DNA of 64,000 nucleotides, from the NCBI GenBank assembly GCA_035946615.1, contig DASYZB010000115.1:1-64000 (forward strand), written 5' to 3'. Every line of letters starts with the position of its first letter. The stretch's first letter is position 1. Position numbers and translations under genes: made by a program. Origin of the DNA: Verrucomicrobiia bacterium (GTDB lineage Bacteria; Verrucomicrobiota; Verrucomicrobiia; Limisphaerales; UBA8199). Under the pieces are notes generated by a model that worked only from the letters and a program-made list of their open reading frames with translations, was not told where the DNA came from and made no database searches. Positions 43,441 to 52,935 of the stretch are shown piece after piece.

Positions 43441-44430
43441 TTAATGTTTTTCTGCTGTGATGTATTCTTTGTATTTTTCCGCCACCTTTGCCTCCTGCTC
43501 AGTACCTTGGTGAAGGTAAAAGCGGTAGCGGAAGGTGACGCTTTGGCCGGCGGGGATCGTGAGGTTTCCGGCTAATTTATTCGGTAATTTCTCGAAATCG
43601 TGGCGTCCGAATGGATTGGCGGCGAATAAGCCGTAGTCGCGCACGTGCCACCAGGTCGGATGCCGCGGGTTGTGCGGGTTATCGAAAATGGCGATGCCGA
43701 CTGTTTGGCCTTGGACCGGGCCGTAGTAATCGCACCAATCGGCTCGCTTGCCCCAGGTTTCATCGTCTCGGACACCTTCGCTGTTGACGATATGCCCCTG
43801 ACCGACTTTGCCTTTGAGCCGCATGGTAGCGGCCAAACGCACCGCCATTGTCCCCTCCTTCGTATCACCGAAGGTCAGGTCGCCATTTGAGGCATGGAGC
43901 GTGACTTCAAAGTCAAAGAGGCGCTCGGCAGGACTGATTGGTTCATAAATTCGCAGTGTCCTTTCATCCGTGCAAACGACAACGCCGTCTTCAGTGACCC
44001 ATTTATCGCGAGATTTGATCACGCCCTCCTTTCTGCCCGATATCGTCTCTGCAAAGCCATCATGAACAATTTTGCCAAAACCTTTCTGTTCGGACCAGAA
44101 ATCGTGGCCGTTCACATTGCCATGGGCGAACCAAAGTGAGCGGTGATGAGGATGATCGTGTTGCTCGCCGGGCGCGTCATTCATTGGCCAATTGCGGGTC
44201 ATGGGCAAATCTCCGGGACCAATGAGAGGGTAATAGTAGGGCCGCGGCACGTCTTTAAACCGATACTCGGTGAACAGGTGGCCATCGATTTCAATGCGCA
44301 ACCTATCTGACAACTGCTTGATTTGGACGCCTTGGTCCAATTGCGCGGGAGTCAGGCCCTGGCTCGTCCCGGCGCTCAGGTGCGTTGCGAACAAGCCAGC
44401 TCCAATACACCATAAAACCGTTCTTAACAT
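43441..44430 (-). CDS. DUF6807 (so-called PmoA family) exported protein
   Basis: A 329-aa protein with a signal peptide (LRTVLWCIGAGLFATHLSAG). The body contains YYYPLIGPGDLPMTRNWPM, DHPHHRSLWFAHGNVNG and DNPHNPRHPTWWHVRDYGLFAANPFG, the hallmark segments of DUF6807. Databases sometimes label this family methane oxygenase PmoA, but it is unrelated to particulate methane monooxygenase. The His-rich HDHPHHRS is a likely metal or catalytic site. In Planctomycetota and Verrucomicrobiota these proteins accompany sugar catabolism genes; exact function unknown. Confidence 0.85.
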   Translation of the reverse strand: MLRTVLWCIGAGLFATHLSAGTSQGLTPAQLDQGVQIKQLSDRLRIEIDGHLFTEYRFKDVPRPYYYPLIGPGDLPMTRNWPMNDAPGEQHDHPHHRSLWFAHGNVNGHDFWSEQKGFGKIVHDGFAETISGRKEGVIKSRDKWVTEDGVVVCTDERTLRIYEPISPAERLFDFEVTLHASNGDLTFGDTKEGTMAVRLAATMRLKGKVGQGHIVNSEGVRDDETWGKRADWCDYYGPVQGQTVGIAIFDNPHNPRHPTWWHVRDYGLFAANPFGRHDFEKLPNKLAGNLTIPAGQSVTFRYRFYLHQGTEQEAKVAEKYKEYITAEKH

Positions 44431-44498
44431 AGCGACGACTTTGACCCAGCGCCGCAGGCCCGGTCAATGCTAATTCTTCATGAGGCGGAGGTGAGCCT

Positions 44499-45308
44499 TT
44501 AGGCCCCCGGCGCCAGGAGGACCTGGTCCTTGCGCACCCATCCAATCCGCTGCGGGTCAGGGCTGACCTGGAGCCAGTCGCCTTTGGAATCGAGCACGCG
44601 CAGTTCCGCGCCGTCATGAGTGCTGAAAGAAGTCTGGGCCTCCAAAAGAGGCGCCTGGCGCACGACGGCCTCGCGCGCAACCACAATGGCCTCATGCCGG
44701 GAGTGGCGCGCCCATACGACAGCCATGCAGGCGCACAGCAAACCTGAGGCGAGACCCGCCGGTGGAATCCATCCCCGCAAGGCCGGTTTGGCGCGCGGCA
44801 GCCACTGTTGGATGCTTAACAGCAGAAGCCAAACCCAAACCGCCCCTGCCGCCAGGCAGGTCCATTCATTGAGAGAGAGTTTATCCAGCCAGCGTTCCTG
44901 CCAGCCGGGAGCCAGGGTGGGTCCCTGGACCTGGTTGCGCGCAAATTGCAGGTTGGCCCTCAGGTCCGGGTCTCTTGGATTGATTTGCTCTGCCATGTCA
45001 TAAGCGCGGATAGCGCGCCCGAGCTGGCCCGCTTTGAAAAAGGCGTTGCCCAAATTAAAATAAAGAGCGGCAGACACCCGGCCTGATTGAGCCAGCTTTT
45101 CGAAAGCTGCCGCCGCGCCGGTGAACTTGCCTTGTTCATAGAGCTTGTTGGCGGCGTCAAACGTGGCATCGGGAATCTCAACAGGGGCAGCCTGCAAGGA
45201 CACGGCCCAGCAATTCAAGGCGCAGATGCACAGGGCGGCGAAGGAGCGCCCGAACGGGGAGGAGCGTCTGGAGTGCGCCGCATTACGGCGGTTGTTGAAG
45301 CCGTTCAT
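44499..45308 (-). CDS. BatE-like TPR protein with SH3-type C-terminus
   Basis: A 269-aa protein: signal peptide, TPR repeats (residues ~50-125, LYEQGKFTGAAAAFEKLAQSG, LYFNLGNAFFKAGQLGRAIRAYDMAEQINP), two transmembrane helices (~150-205), and a bacterial SH3-like domain at the C-terminus (EAVVRQAPLLEAQTSFSTHDG, WLQVSPDPQRIGWV). This domain order is that of BatE in aerotolerance (Bat) operons. The start overlaps the BatD stop by 4 bp, so the two are coupled. It probably anchors peptidoglycan or protein partners in the periplasm. Confidence 0.85.
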   Translation of the reverse strand: MNGFNNRRNAAHSRRSSPFGRSFAALCICALNCWAVSLQAAPVEIPDATFDAANKLYEQGKFTGAAAAFEKLAQSGRVSAALYFNLGNAFFKAGQLGRAIRAYDMAEQINPRDPDLRANLQFARNQVQGPTLAPGWQERWLDKLSLNEWTCLAAGAVWVWLLLLSIQQWLPRAKPALRGWIPPAGLASGLLCACMAVVWARHSRHEAIVVAREAVVRQAPLLEAQTSFSTHDGAELRVLDSKGDWLQVSPDPQRIGWVRKDQVLLAPGA

Positions 45309-47137
45309 AACCTGAGCTCCTGCAATTGCCGGAGAACGTCCTGAACTTTCGGAATCATCGCCGTCAACTCCTGGCTGGTTCGGATTGGGGCATACCGCGC
45401 GAGGTTGCAGGCCTGAAACAGCTCCTGCAACGGGGCAAGCATTTCGTCACCCACACCTTGCGGGCGCAAACGTTCCTCGGCCACCGCCTCCGTTATGGCC
45501 GAGGCAGGCAGATCAAGCCGCTCGCCCAATTGTTCCTGCAGCAGGCGGAAAAGAGTCGCGAAGAACTGCTCGGATTGGTTCTGTTGAGCCTGTTGCCGCA
45601 GTTCCTCGAGCCCGTGGCGAATTCTTCGACTGACGGTCCGGCGCCGCCTGATTTGGGGGTTGTTGGCCAGTTTCTCGGCGCGCCGACGCCACACAAAGGC
45701 TGAAACCAATGCGAGCAAGGGCACCCCTTGGAGCGCCAGGAACCAACCTCGCTTAAGCAACGGCGGCTCCAGTTGCGCAACCGTCCCGAGGCGTTGTTTG
45801 TTTGGCACGATGCCCTGCGCTGGCGGCGCGTTATCCTCGGGTCCGCGCGAGGCGGCTAAGAAGCTCGGCGCCGCTTCAGCTCCCGCCCCCCGCACCAGGA
45901 GCGGCAACGCCGGATGCGTAAGCGTCCGATAAGCCTTCTGGTCAGGATCAAAAAAGCTGAATGAAATCGGCGGTAGCTCTTTAATCTCGGCATTTTGCGG
46001 GACGATGATTTCTTCGAAAGTTTTTGTTCCCTGGGTGCCCAGCTTATCTACCGTATCGACTTTAACAGTCGGAGGATAGGTTTTGAAATCGTGCCAGGCA
46101 GGTTGCTCGGGCAGCAGGAGCGAGTCCAGGGAGCCGTGGCCTGAGATTTGGACTTTGACGGTAATGGGGTCACCGGCAGCCACATTGGTCGGTCCGGCTG
46201 TCATTGAGAGGGAATAGTTGCCTACGGCCCCATTGAAGGAGGGGGGAACGTTTTCGCGGGGCAGTGGCAAGGACTGCATCGCCATGGCATCGGATGCAAT
46301 GGCAACTTGCTTTTGCTCATTGCGGCTGCCGAAAAAGCCGAAAGGATCGAAAGGATCGCGCTGGCGATTGGCTGAGGGCAGTTCCAGCACGAGGTTGAAG
46401 GTCACAGGGCCAATGGTCAGCGGCCCGGCTTTAATGGCCTTGAGCGCCACAAAGGCAGGAATGACGGTATAGACGCCATTATTGATTTGAACCGAGCGGC
46501 GCTGGCCTTCGATCATCTTGCCGACATTGAACCCGTCTGCAGGAAACCCGGTGAGCTGGATTGCGCCGACCCCCAGCACGCGGCTGGCCAGATAGATTTC
46601 AATCTGGCCGGTGAACGTTTCACCGACATACACTTCCTTCTTCGGCAGAACGAGTTTCAGGAAAGCGTCCTGGGCGCCTGAGTTTGCAACGTCCGGCGGC
46701 GGAGCTGTCGGTTTAAGGACTTTAAGCACCAAAGGCTGTGTGGTGAGTTTTTGGCCACCGACATTGGCAGCCAAGGCCGGAATAGTATAATTGCCCGGTT
46801 GGCTGGGAGTGACGATGAAATTGTAACTGGTGCTCGATGTGGACTGCCCATTGATAAAGGAGGTGGACATCGAGGTGCCGGACCCTGCGACTTGCAGGTT
46901 GGGGATCGCTGGCAACCCCGGCAATTGGCTTGGCGTCCCTCCCTCAAAAGTGAGTGACAATGAAACGCTCTCTCCCAGAGTGATGGTGTCGCGGTCGAGG
47001 GTGGCGGTGAACGTGGCGGCATCAGCGCCAATCACTATCATCAGGCAAAGGCAAAGCGCCATCGCCAGTCTCAAATCCCACCTCCACCAGGCGGAAGGAC
47101 TCCTGGCTCTCATGCCATGGACACGTAACACAAACAT
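45305..47137 (-). CDS. BatD-like (oxygen tolerance) membrane protein
   Basis: About 610 aa from Met 47137; starts at 47179 or 47113 are also possible. A signal or anchor helix (LAMALCLCLMIVIGADA) is followed by repeated beta-sandwich domains (TATLDRDTITLGESVSLSLTFEG, YNFIVTPSQPGNYTIPALAANVGG), the classical BatD ectodomain. A transmembrane helix (WFLALQGVPLLALVSAFVW) and a cytosolic helical tail end the protein. BatD and BatE usually sit in moxR-batA-batB operons with von Willebrand proteins. Here those are missing, and a UPF0173 hydrolase lies directly upstream. Confidence 0.9.
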   Translation of the reverse strand: MFVLRVHGMRARSPSAWWRWDLRLAMALCLCLMIVIGADAATFTATLDRDTITLGESVSLSLTFEGGTPSQLPGLPAIPNLQVAGSGTSMSTSFINGQSTSSTSYNFIVTPSQPGNYTIPALAANVGGQKLTTQPLVLKVLKPTAPPPDVANSGAQDAFLKLVLPKKEVYVGETFTGQIEIYLASRVLGVGAIQLTGFPADGFNVGKMIEGQRRSVQINNGVYTVIPAFVALKAIKAGPLTIGPVTFNLVLELPSANRQRDPFDPFGFFGSRNEQKQVAIASDAMAMQSLPLPRENVPPSFNGAVGNYSLSMTAGPTNVAAGDPITVKVQISGHGSLDSLLLPEQPAWHDFKTYPPTVKVDTVDKLGTQGTKTFEEIIVPQNAEIKELPPISFSFFDPDQKAYRTLTHPALPLLVRGAGAEAAPSFLAASRGPEDNAPPAQGIVPNKQRLGTVAQLEPPLLKRGWFLALQGVPLLALVSAFVWRRRAEKLANNPQIRRRRTVSRRIRHGLEELRQQAQQNQSEQFFATLFRLLQEQLGERLDLPASAITEAVAEERLRPQGVGDEMLAPLQELFQACNLARYAPIRTSQELTAMIPKVQDVLRQLQELRL

Positions 47138-47267
47138 CAATATTCGTTCATTCTCGGTTAACCGCGCGGCGCTGCGCAAGTTTTCCAGCGCTTCTATATG
47201 GACAATTCAGCGCCCATTTTGTTCGGGCAAAGGTGCTGCTGGAATGGTTGGGAACCGCCAGGGGGGA

Positions 47268-47948
47268 TTAGAAGGTATGGCTCCCACCTGGTGGCAACAG
47301 AACCAGGTTTTTGCTGGCCGCCTTGAATTTTGCGATAGCGCCCTTCTGGTCAATTTGGATTGGAGGAAAGGTGTTGTAATGCAATCCCAGGATTTCGTGG
47401 CAGCCGATAAAATCCGCCGCCCTGACCGCGTCGTCCACGCCCATCGTGAAGTTATCTCCAATGCATAGAGCTCCGAAGGCGAGTTTTGTGGATTCGCCGA
47501 TCAGTTTCATATCCATGGTCAAGGCCGTGTCGCCGGAGTAGTAGAAATTGCCTTCGTGGCTTTCGACAAGAAAGCCGCCGGGATTTCCGCCATAGGCGCC
47601 GTCGGGCAGGCTGCTGGAATGAATGGCATTGGTGAATTTGACGCGTCCGAAATCGAATGGGTGGCCTCCTCCATGATTGAGTGGATGGCCTTTGGAAAGG
47701 CCGTGCTTACTGAACCATTGAACGATTTCATAGTTCGAGACGAGTGTGGCGCCGGTCCGCCGGCCAATTTCGGCGGCATCGGCCATGTGGTCCTGGTGAC
47801 CATGCGAGATGAGAATATAATCAGCAGCAATTGATTTGATATCGATCGCCTTGGCCAGTTCATTGCCGCTGATGAACGGATCGAACAGCAGCGTTCGGCC
47901 AGAAACCTGCGCCGCAAAACACGCATGCCCATAGTAAGTGATTTTCAT
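47268..47948 (-). CDS. UPF0173-family metal-dependent hydrolase
   Basis: A 226-aa metallo-beta-lactamase-fold protein beginning MKITYYGHACF. Metal ligands are in HGHQDHMAD (residues ~50-58, the HxHxDH motif), NAIHSSS, SGDTALT and a C-terminal HYNTFPPI. This is the complete UPF0173 pattern with expected length. Predicted to hydrolyse a small ester or lactone; substrate unknown. Same strand as BatD, which starts ~130 bp downstream. Confidence 0.92.
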   Translation of the reverse strand: MKITYYGHACFAAQVSGRTLLFDPFISGNELAKAIDIKSIAADYILISHGHQDHMADAAEIGRRTGATLVSNYEIVQWFSKHGLSKGHPLNHGGGHPFDFGRVKFTNAIHSSSLPDGAYGGNPGGFLVESHEGNFYYSGDTALTMDMKLIGESTKLAFGALCIGDNFTMGVDDAVRAADFIGCHEILGLHYNTFPPIQIDQKGAIAKFKAASKNLVLLPPGGSHTF

Positions 47949-48392
47949 ATATCATTTGCCGCCATTCGTTCTCCTCCCCGTTTTTGAAGGCCCTGAAGAA
48001 TCGAGGACAAGAACGATAAGGAGAGGGAGCAAGCCATGTTCAAAACACGCTGGTAGCGCCTGTTTTAACATTTCTTCCCGATTCCTCGCCCGCCCCCGCA
48101 ATTTATTATAATTCTTCCGTTTGGCAAACCGAACACAAGGAATCCCTCCTACAGACGAGCATCGCCATTGCCGATTGGTTCGGCTCTGGGCCTGCAGTGT
48201 TCCACGGCGTCTTTGCGTTTAAATCAGAATCTCAAGAAAACGATTAACGCAAAGACACCAACGCCAGAAAAGCCAAAGGGCTTCGCGTCAGCTCTCGATA
48301 AGCTCATTGCACACCGGCTGCCAGCGAAGAATCAAATCCCGCTCCTCAAATCTCTCTCTTGCTTCCCTGGCAGGCTCTCATAAGATCAGAGG
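47949..48392. other. Intergenic region with an inverted repeat
   Basis: A 444-bp gap between divergent genes (UPF0173 and tilS). It contains an inverted repeat GTCTTTGCGTTTA (48209-48221) / TTAACGCAAAGAC (48244-48256) with one mismatch and an AT-rich stretch at 48095-48125 (AATTTATTATAATTC) that may hold a promoter. No convincing gene is seen. Confidence 0.5.
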
Positions 48393-49844
48393 GTGAGTGG
48401 CCTTGCCGAGCGCGTTGCGCAATCAATCCGCAATCAGGGTTTGCTCCGCCGTGGAGACTCCGTCCTGGTGGCTGTTTCAGGAGGCCTGGATTCGATGGTA
48501 CTGCTTGCAGTTCTTCACACCCTGGCCCAAAAGAATCGATGGAGGCTGATCGTTGGCCATCTGAACCATCGGCTCCGGGGCCGCAGCAGCGACGCCGATG
48601 AGCGGCTGGTTTGCCGCGCGGCACAGAGCTTGGGTTTGCGCGCTGTGGTCGAGTCAGCCGATGTGCCCGGGTTTGCAAAAAGCGCAAAAATCTCAATGGA
48701 AATGGCGGGACGCAAGCTGCGCCATGATTTCCTGGCCGGTGCCGCCGCTCGCGTGGGGGCAAGGGCAATCGCCTTGGCCCACCATGCTGACGATCAAATC
48801 GAGCTTTTCCTGCTGCGCCTGCTGCGGGGCAGCGGCGGCGAAGGCCTTGCCGGGATGAGATGGCGAAGCCCATCGCCGAGCGACCGAAAGGTCCAGTTGG
48901 TCCGGCCGCTCCTCGATCAACCCAAATCGGTGTTGCGTGAATATGCCCGGCTAAATGGAATTCGGTTTCGGGAAGACGCGACGAATGCATGTCTGGATAT
49001 CGCCCGGAACCGAGTGCGCCATGAGTTGCTCCCGTTTCTGCGAACCAAGTACCAGCCCGCGGTAGATAGGACCTTGCTGCGCGTTGCCTCCATCATTGGG
49101 GCCGAAGCGGACTTCATCTCGGCTTGGGCGCAGCAGTGGTTACGACAAACGCGCACGATTAGGGGCGATCGACCGCGTGGAAGTCCCCCACTCAAAGGAG
49201 AGCCAATCCCCTTTGAGAACTTGCACGCCGCGGTTCAGCGGCGCTGTCTTGAACTGCAATTGCGCGAACACCACATTGCGCCGGCCTTTGATCTGGTCGA
49301 ACAGTTGCGTTTGACCGCCGAAAAAAAAATCACCATCGGAAGAGCGGGTGCGCCAAAAGCTAAGCCAATAGGCGTCCCCGAACGGAGCGCGGTCGTGCGA
49401 GATAAACAGGGCATTCTACATGTGCAAAATGCGGCAAGGCCATTTAGCAACACCAGCGAGCTGGAAGTGCGCTTGGGAAAGGCTGGACGGATTGTTTTTG
49501 AGGGGTTAAACGTGGCATGGAAGGTCTTGGAGGGCGCGCCGGGCCGAGTGGCTAAGTCATTGACTGGACGTGAGTTCTTCGATGCGGAAAAGGTTGGCAG
49601 CCGGGTTCTGCTGCGGCATTGGCTGCCTGGGGACCGCTTTCAGCCCATTGGCATGCCCCGTTCGGTAAAACTCCAGGATTTTCTCACCAACCGTAAGGTG
49701 CCGCAGGGAGAGCGCCACCGATTAATTGTGGCTACCACGCCTCTGGGTGAAGTGTTTTGGGTTGAGGGCCAAAGGGTAACGGAACGGTTTAAGCTTACGG
49801 CCAAGACCATTCGCCGCTTGCATTGGACTTGGCGACGGCTTTAA
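48393..49844 (+). CDS. tilS: tRNA(Ile)-lysidine synthase
   Basis: A 483-aa enzyme with a GTG start. It attaches lysine to C34 of the CAU anticodon of tRNA-Ile, changing its codon from AUG to AUA. The PP-loop SGGLDS (residues 29-34) binds ATP. The LAHHADDQIELFLLRLLRGSG segment is the conserved N-domain signature. The C-terminal domain (GDRFQPIGMPRSVKLQDFLTNRKVP, residues ~405-430) binds the tRNA acceptor. FtsH is next, a tilS-ftsH order common in bacteria. Confidence 0.93.
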   Translation: MSGLAERVAQSIRNQGLLRRGDSVLVAVSGGLDSMVLLAVLHTLAQKNRWRLIVGHLNHRLRGRSSDADERLVCRAAQSLGLRAVVESADVPGFAKSAKISMEMAGRKLRHDFLAGAAARVGARAIALAHHADDQIELFLLRLLRGSGGEGLAGMRWRSPSPSDRKVQLVRPLLDQPKSVLREYARLNGIRFREDATNACLDIARNRVRHELLPFLRTKYQPAVDRTLLRVASIIGAEADFISAWAQQWLRQTRTIRGDRPRGSPPLKGEPIPFENLHAAVQRRCLELQLREHHIAPAFDLVEQLRLTAEKKITIGRAGAPKAKPIGVPERSAVVRDKQGILHVQNAARPFSNTSELEVRLGKAGRIVFEGLNVAWKVLEGAPGRVAKSLTGREFFDAEKVGSRVLLRHWLPGDRFQPIGMPRSVKLQDFLTNRKVPQGERHRLIVATTPLGEVFWVEGQRVTERFKLTAKTIRRLHWTWRRL

Positions 49845-49901
49845 TTGAGGCGGTTGCGGCCCTGGGGTGGAGATGGTAGTTTATGCGCAACTGATTTTAA
49901 G

Positions 49902-51920
49902 ATGGCAGACGATAATAAATATAACGACGACGACAAGAATTCCCGAAAGGGCGGCGAGTTTCGAGTACCGCCCCGTACTTGGATTGTTTGGATTGCAATT
50001 TTTGGCGGCATCATTCTTCTGATGCTCTTCAAGGAGCGGATGGATTCGCCCAATGACGCGATTAGCCAAGCCACTTTTCAACGGCTGGTTGAATCGAACC
50101 TGATCACCCAAGCCACAATTAACTACAGCCCGCCCCAAAGCGCCTCCCTCACGGAGGTCGTGGGCAAATACATGAAAATAGAGGGGGACCACAAGGTCGA
50201 GGCGCCATTCCACGCCAAAGTGCGATTGACCCCCAAAATGGAGGAGAAACTCCTTAACGACGGCTTTGAACCGCACGAGCCCAATACCATGCTCTTGAGC
50301 GTGGTTTGGAGTGTGTTGCCCATCGTGTTGATCGCCACGCTGATTTGGTTCTTTTTTATTCGCCAGATCAAAATGGCAGGCAAAGGCGCGCTGAGCTTCG
50401 GCAAGAGCAAAGCGCGGTTGCTGGCCAAGGAGCGCAACAAGACCACCTTCAAAGATGTCGCCGGTATCGATGAGGCCATCGAGGAGGTCTCCGAGTTGGT
50501 GGAGTTCCTGAAGGACCCGAAAAAGTTTCAGCGCCTGGGCGGGCGTATTCCAAAAGGTGTGCTGATGGTTGGGCCTCCCGGAACGGGTAAGACCTTGCTG
50601 GCCAAGGCCATTGCCGGGGAAGCCGACGCCGCCTTTTTCAGCATCAGCGGTTCCGATTTCGTCGAGATGTTCGTCGGCGTGGGCGCCAGCCGCGTGCGCG
50701 ATATGTTCGAACAGGCTCGCAAGAACACCCCATGCTTGATTTTTATAGATGAAATCGACGCGGTTGGCCGGAGTCGTGGCCATGGCCTGGGTGGCGGCAA
50801 CGATGAACGCGAACAGACCCTCAACGCGCTCTTGGTCGAGATGGATGGGTTCGATACGCAGGAGGGCATTATTATCATTGCGGCAACCAACCGCCCTGAC
50901 GTCCTCGACCCGGCGCTGCTGCGCCCTGGCCGATTTGATCGGCAGGTCACAGTTAATTTGCCGGACGTGCGCGGCCGGGAGGCCATTCTCAAGGTCCATG
51001 CTAAAAACGTGAAGCTCTCGCCGGCGGTCGATTTGTCGGTGATCGCTCGTGGCACCCCGGGTTATTCTGGCGCCGAATTGGCGAATTTGCTTAACGAAGC
51101 GGCCCTGCTTGCAGCGAGTGAGAACAAGAAGGCCGTGAGCATGGAAGAATTGGAAGAGGCGCGCGACAAGGTTCGTTGGGGACGCGAACGGCGCAGCCTG
51201 GCGATGACGGATGAAGACAAGAAGTTTACCGCCTGGCACGAAGCGGGTCATGCCCTGGTCAATGTCCTGCTCGAACACACCCATCCTCTTCACAAGGTCA
51301 CTATTATCCCGCGCGGCCAGTCGCTCGGCTCGACCATGTCGCTGCCTAAGAATGATATCCTCAACCGGCGCCGCAAGGAGATGCTGGACATGATAGCCGT
51401 GACGATGGCGGGCCGTATCGCTGAGGAAATCATCTCGGGTGATATTTCCAGCGGGGCCGCGGGCGACATCCAGCAGGCCACGAACATGGCTCGTGCCATG
51501 GTCACCCAATGGGGGATGAGCGATCGACTCGGCATGGTGCAATATGGAGATGACGATGAGTTCGTCTTTCTAGGACGCGAGGTTTCCCGAGCCAAGGTTT
51601 ACAGCGAGTTTACCGCGCAGGAAATCGACACCGAGGTGAAGCGGATTATTGACGCAGCCTATAAAACGGCCAAGGACCTGCTGGTGTCCAATCGGGATAA
51701 GCTCGAGCTGATTGCCAAATCCTTGCTCGAGTACGAGACACTCGACGGCGACCAGGTTCATGAAATTGTGCAGACCGGGAAGTTCACCCCGCCGCCGCCC
51801 ATGCCCGATGTCCAGCCGCCACTGGGCGCTCCTGCCGGAACGCCCTTGCCCGAGCCGCCTGGCAAGCCCGCCAAGCCCAACCTGCCCGGTTTGGGCACGC
51901 CAGCGCCAGCAGCGGTGTAA
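49902..51920 (+). CDS. ftsH: ATP-dependent zinc metalloprotease FtsH (copy 2)
   Basis: About 672 aa from ATG 49902 (MADDNKYND), rather than 49845 in the tilS shadow. Two transmembrane helices (residues ~27-45 and ~143-162) flank a periplasmic domain. The AAA+ domain carries GPPGTGKT (residue 224), [13 protein letters not shown] and [24 protein letters not shown] at 446-450 binds catalytic zinc. The C-terminus is Pro-rich. This is the tilS-linked, more canonical FtsH. It quality-controls membrane proteins and is distinct from the copy at 24121-26115, which has HETGH. Confidence 0.96.
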   Translation: MADDNKYNDDDKNSRKGGEFRVPPRTWIVWIAIFGGIILLMLFKERMDSPNDAISQATFQRLVESNLITQATINYSPPQSASLTEVVGKYMKIEGDHKVEAPFHAKVRLTPKMEEKLLNDGFEPHEPNTMLLSVVWSVLPIVLIATLIWFFFIRQIKMAGKGALSFGKSKARLLAKERNKTTFKDVAGIDEAIEEVSELVEFLKDPKKFQRLGGRIPKGVLMVGPPGTGKTLLAKAIAGEADAAFFSISGSDFVEMFVGVGASRVRDMFEQARKNTPCLIFIDEIDAVGRSRGHGLGGGNDEREQTLNALLVEMDGFDTQEGIIIIAATNRPDVLDPALLRPGRFDRQVTVNLPDVRGREAILKVHAKNVKLSPAVDLSVIARGTPGYSGAELANLLNEAALLAASENKKAVSMEELEEARDKVRWGRERRSLAMTDEDKKFTAWHEAGHALVNVLLEHTHPLHKVTIIPRGQSLGSTMSLPKNDILNRRRKEMLDMIAVTMAGRIAEEIISGDISSGAAGDIQQATNMARAMVTQWGMSDRLGMVQYGDDDEFVFLGREVSRAKVYSEFTAQEIDTEVKRIIDAAYKTAKDLLVSNRDKLELIAKSLLEYETLDGDQVHEIVQTGKFTPPPPMPDVQPPLGAPAGTPLPEPPGKPAKPNLPGLGTPAPAAV

Positions 51921-51923
51921 AGG

Positions 51924-51969
51924 GGTCCGCGGACCAACCATCGAGGGCGCGCTAGCAGTCATAGACTGC
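51924..51969. repeat. Palindromes after ftsH copy 2
   Basis: GGTCCGCGGACC (51924-51935) is a perfect palindrome and GCAGTC-ATA-GACTGC (51955-51969) a perfect hairpin. They may end the ftsH transcript without a T-run. Confidence 0.45.
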
Positions 51970-52079
51970 GATGGTCCTCTACCGCTTTTGGATGTCCTTT
52001 CATTCTAAACTCGCCTGCCCAATTCAATGCCACCGGGCGTGAGAGTGCAGCTTTACGCAACATGCGGCCTAAAAGCGCC

Positions 52080-52117
52080 CGAGGACTGGCGCAGTCCACG
52101 ACGCTTCGCGCGGACCA
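52080..52117. repeat. REP-like repeat (GGACTG-NNN-CAGTCC family), copy 1
   Basis: A hairpin GGACTG (52083-52088) / CAGTCC (52092-52097) followed by CACGACGC and TCGCGC. The same arrangement recurs at 61618-61697. Confidence 0.55.
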
Positions 52118-52203
52118 GGGCCGGAAGAGGCCAGGAGGGCCCCGGCGGCTAAGGAGTTTATTCCCCATTCGACAACCGCCCCGGTTCTCTTTAGCGTATC
52201 GGG

Positions 52204-52908
52204 ATGATAATTGCGCCCTCGTTGCTCGCAGCGGATTTTGGGCGTTTGGCCAAAGAGACTCAACGGGTCAATCGCTCCGGGGCAGACCGCTTGCACCTGG
52301 ACATCATGGACGGACATTTTGTGCAGAACATTTCCTTCGGACCCGCTGTGGTCAAGACCGTTCGTCCGCTAAGCCGTTTGTTCTTTGACGTACACCTGAT
52401 GTGCTCGAAGCCGGAGATTCTGCTCGAGCCCTTTGCCCGGGCAGGCGCCGATCAGATGAATATTCATATTGAGCTCGGCGACCAGGTGACATCTTTGATC
52501 TGGCGGATCAAAGCCCTGGGCAGAAAGGTTGGCCTGGCCATTAATCCGCCAACCGGCATCGCCATGGTGCAGCCGTTCCTCGACCAAATCGACGCCCTCC
52601 TCATCATGACCGTCAATCCGGGCTTTGGCGGGCAGGCATTCATTTACGAGATGTTGCCCAAGATTCAGCAGGCCCATGCCTGGCGGCGCGACCGTCGCTT
52701 GCGCTTCGACATCGGGGTGGACGGGGGGATTGATTTCAAAACCGCCGCCGAATGCGCCCATGCCGGCGCCGACACATTCATCAGCGGCACAACCCTCTTT
52801 GAGCATCGCAATCTCGCCGCTGCTGTTCGCAAAATGCGCAAAGCGGCAGAGGCGGCGCAAGTCTCGGATTCTTCTCCGGTCAACGTCCTGAACCCTAAGC
52901 CGGCCTAG
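52204..52908 (+). CDS. rpe: Ribulose-phosphate 3-epimerase
   Basis: A 234-aa TIM-barrel enzyme interconverting ribulose 5-phosphate and xylulose 5-phosphate. Hallmarks are IIAPSLLAADFGRLAKE, LHLDIMDGHFVQNISFGP, the TVNPGFGGQ motif and FDIGVDGGIDFKTAAECA. Catalytic Asp and metal-binding His residues lie in the LHLDIMDGHF strand. The length is normal plus a ~15-residue tail. The sugar-phosphate mutase follows 27 bp downstream. The first base of the region before it is a REP-like repeat. Confidence 0.95.
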   Translation: MIIAPSLLAADFGRLAKETQRVNRSGADRLHLDIMDGHFVQNISFGPAVVKTVRPLSRLFFDVHLMCSKPEILLEPFARAGADQMNIHIELGDQVTSLIWRIKALGRKVGLAINPPTGIAMVQPFLDQIDALLIMTVNPGFGGQAFIYEMLPKIQQAHAWRRDRRLRFDIGVDGGIDFKTAAECAHAGADTFISGTTLFEHRNLAAAVRKMRKAAEAAQVSDSSPVNVLNPKPA

Positions 52909-52935
52909 CCTGCCTCGGTCTGCCGCATTCGCGCA

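Noticed and set aside
43441-44430. Methane monooxygenase PmoA
   Set aside because: The family label PmoA for DUF6807 is misleading. No membrane helices or copper ligands of particulate methane monooxygenase are seen.
49881-51542. 553-aa open frame antisense to ftsH copy 2
   Set aside because: Fully covered by an unmistakable FtsH in the other strand; the long frame follows from codon bias in the AAA domain.
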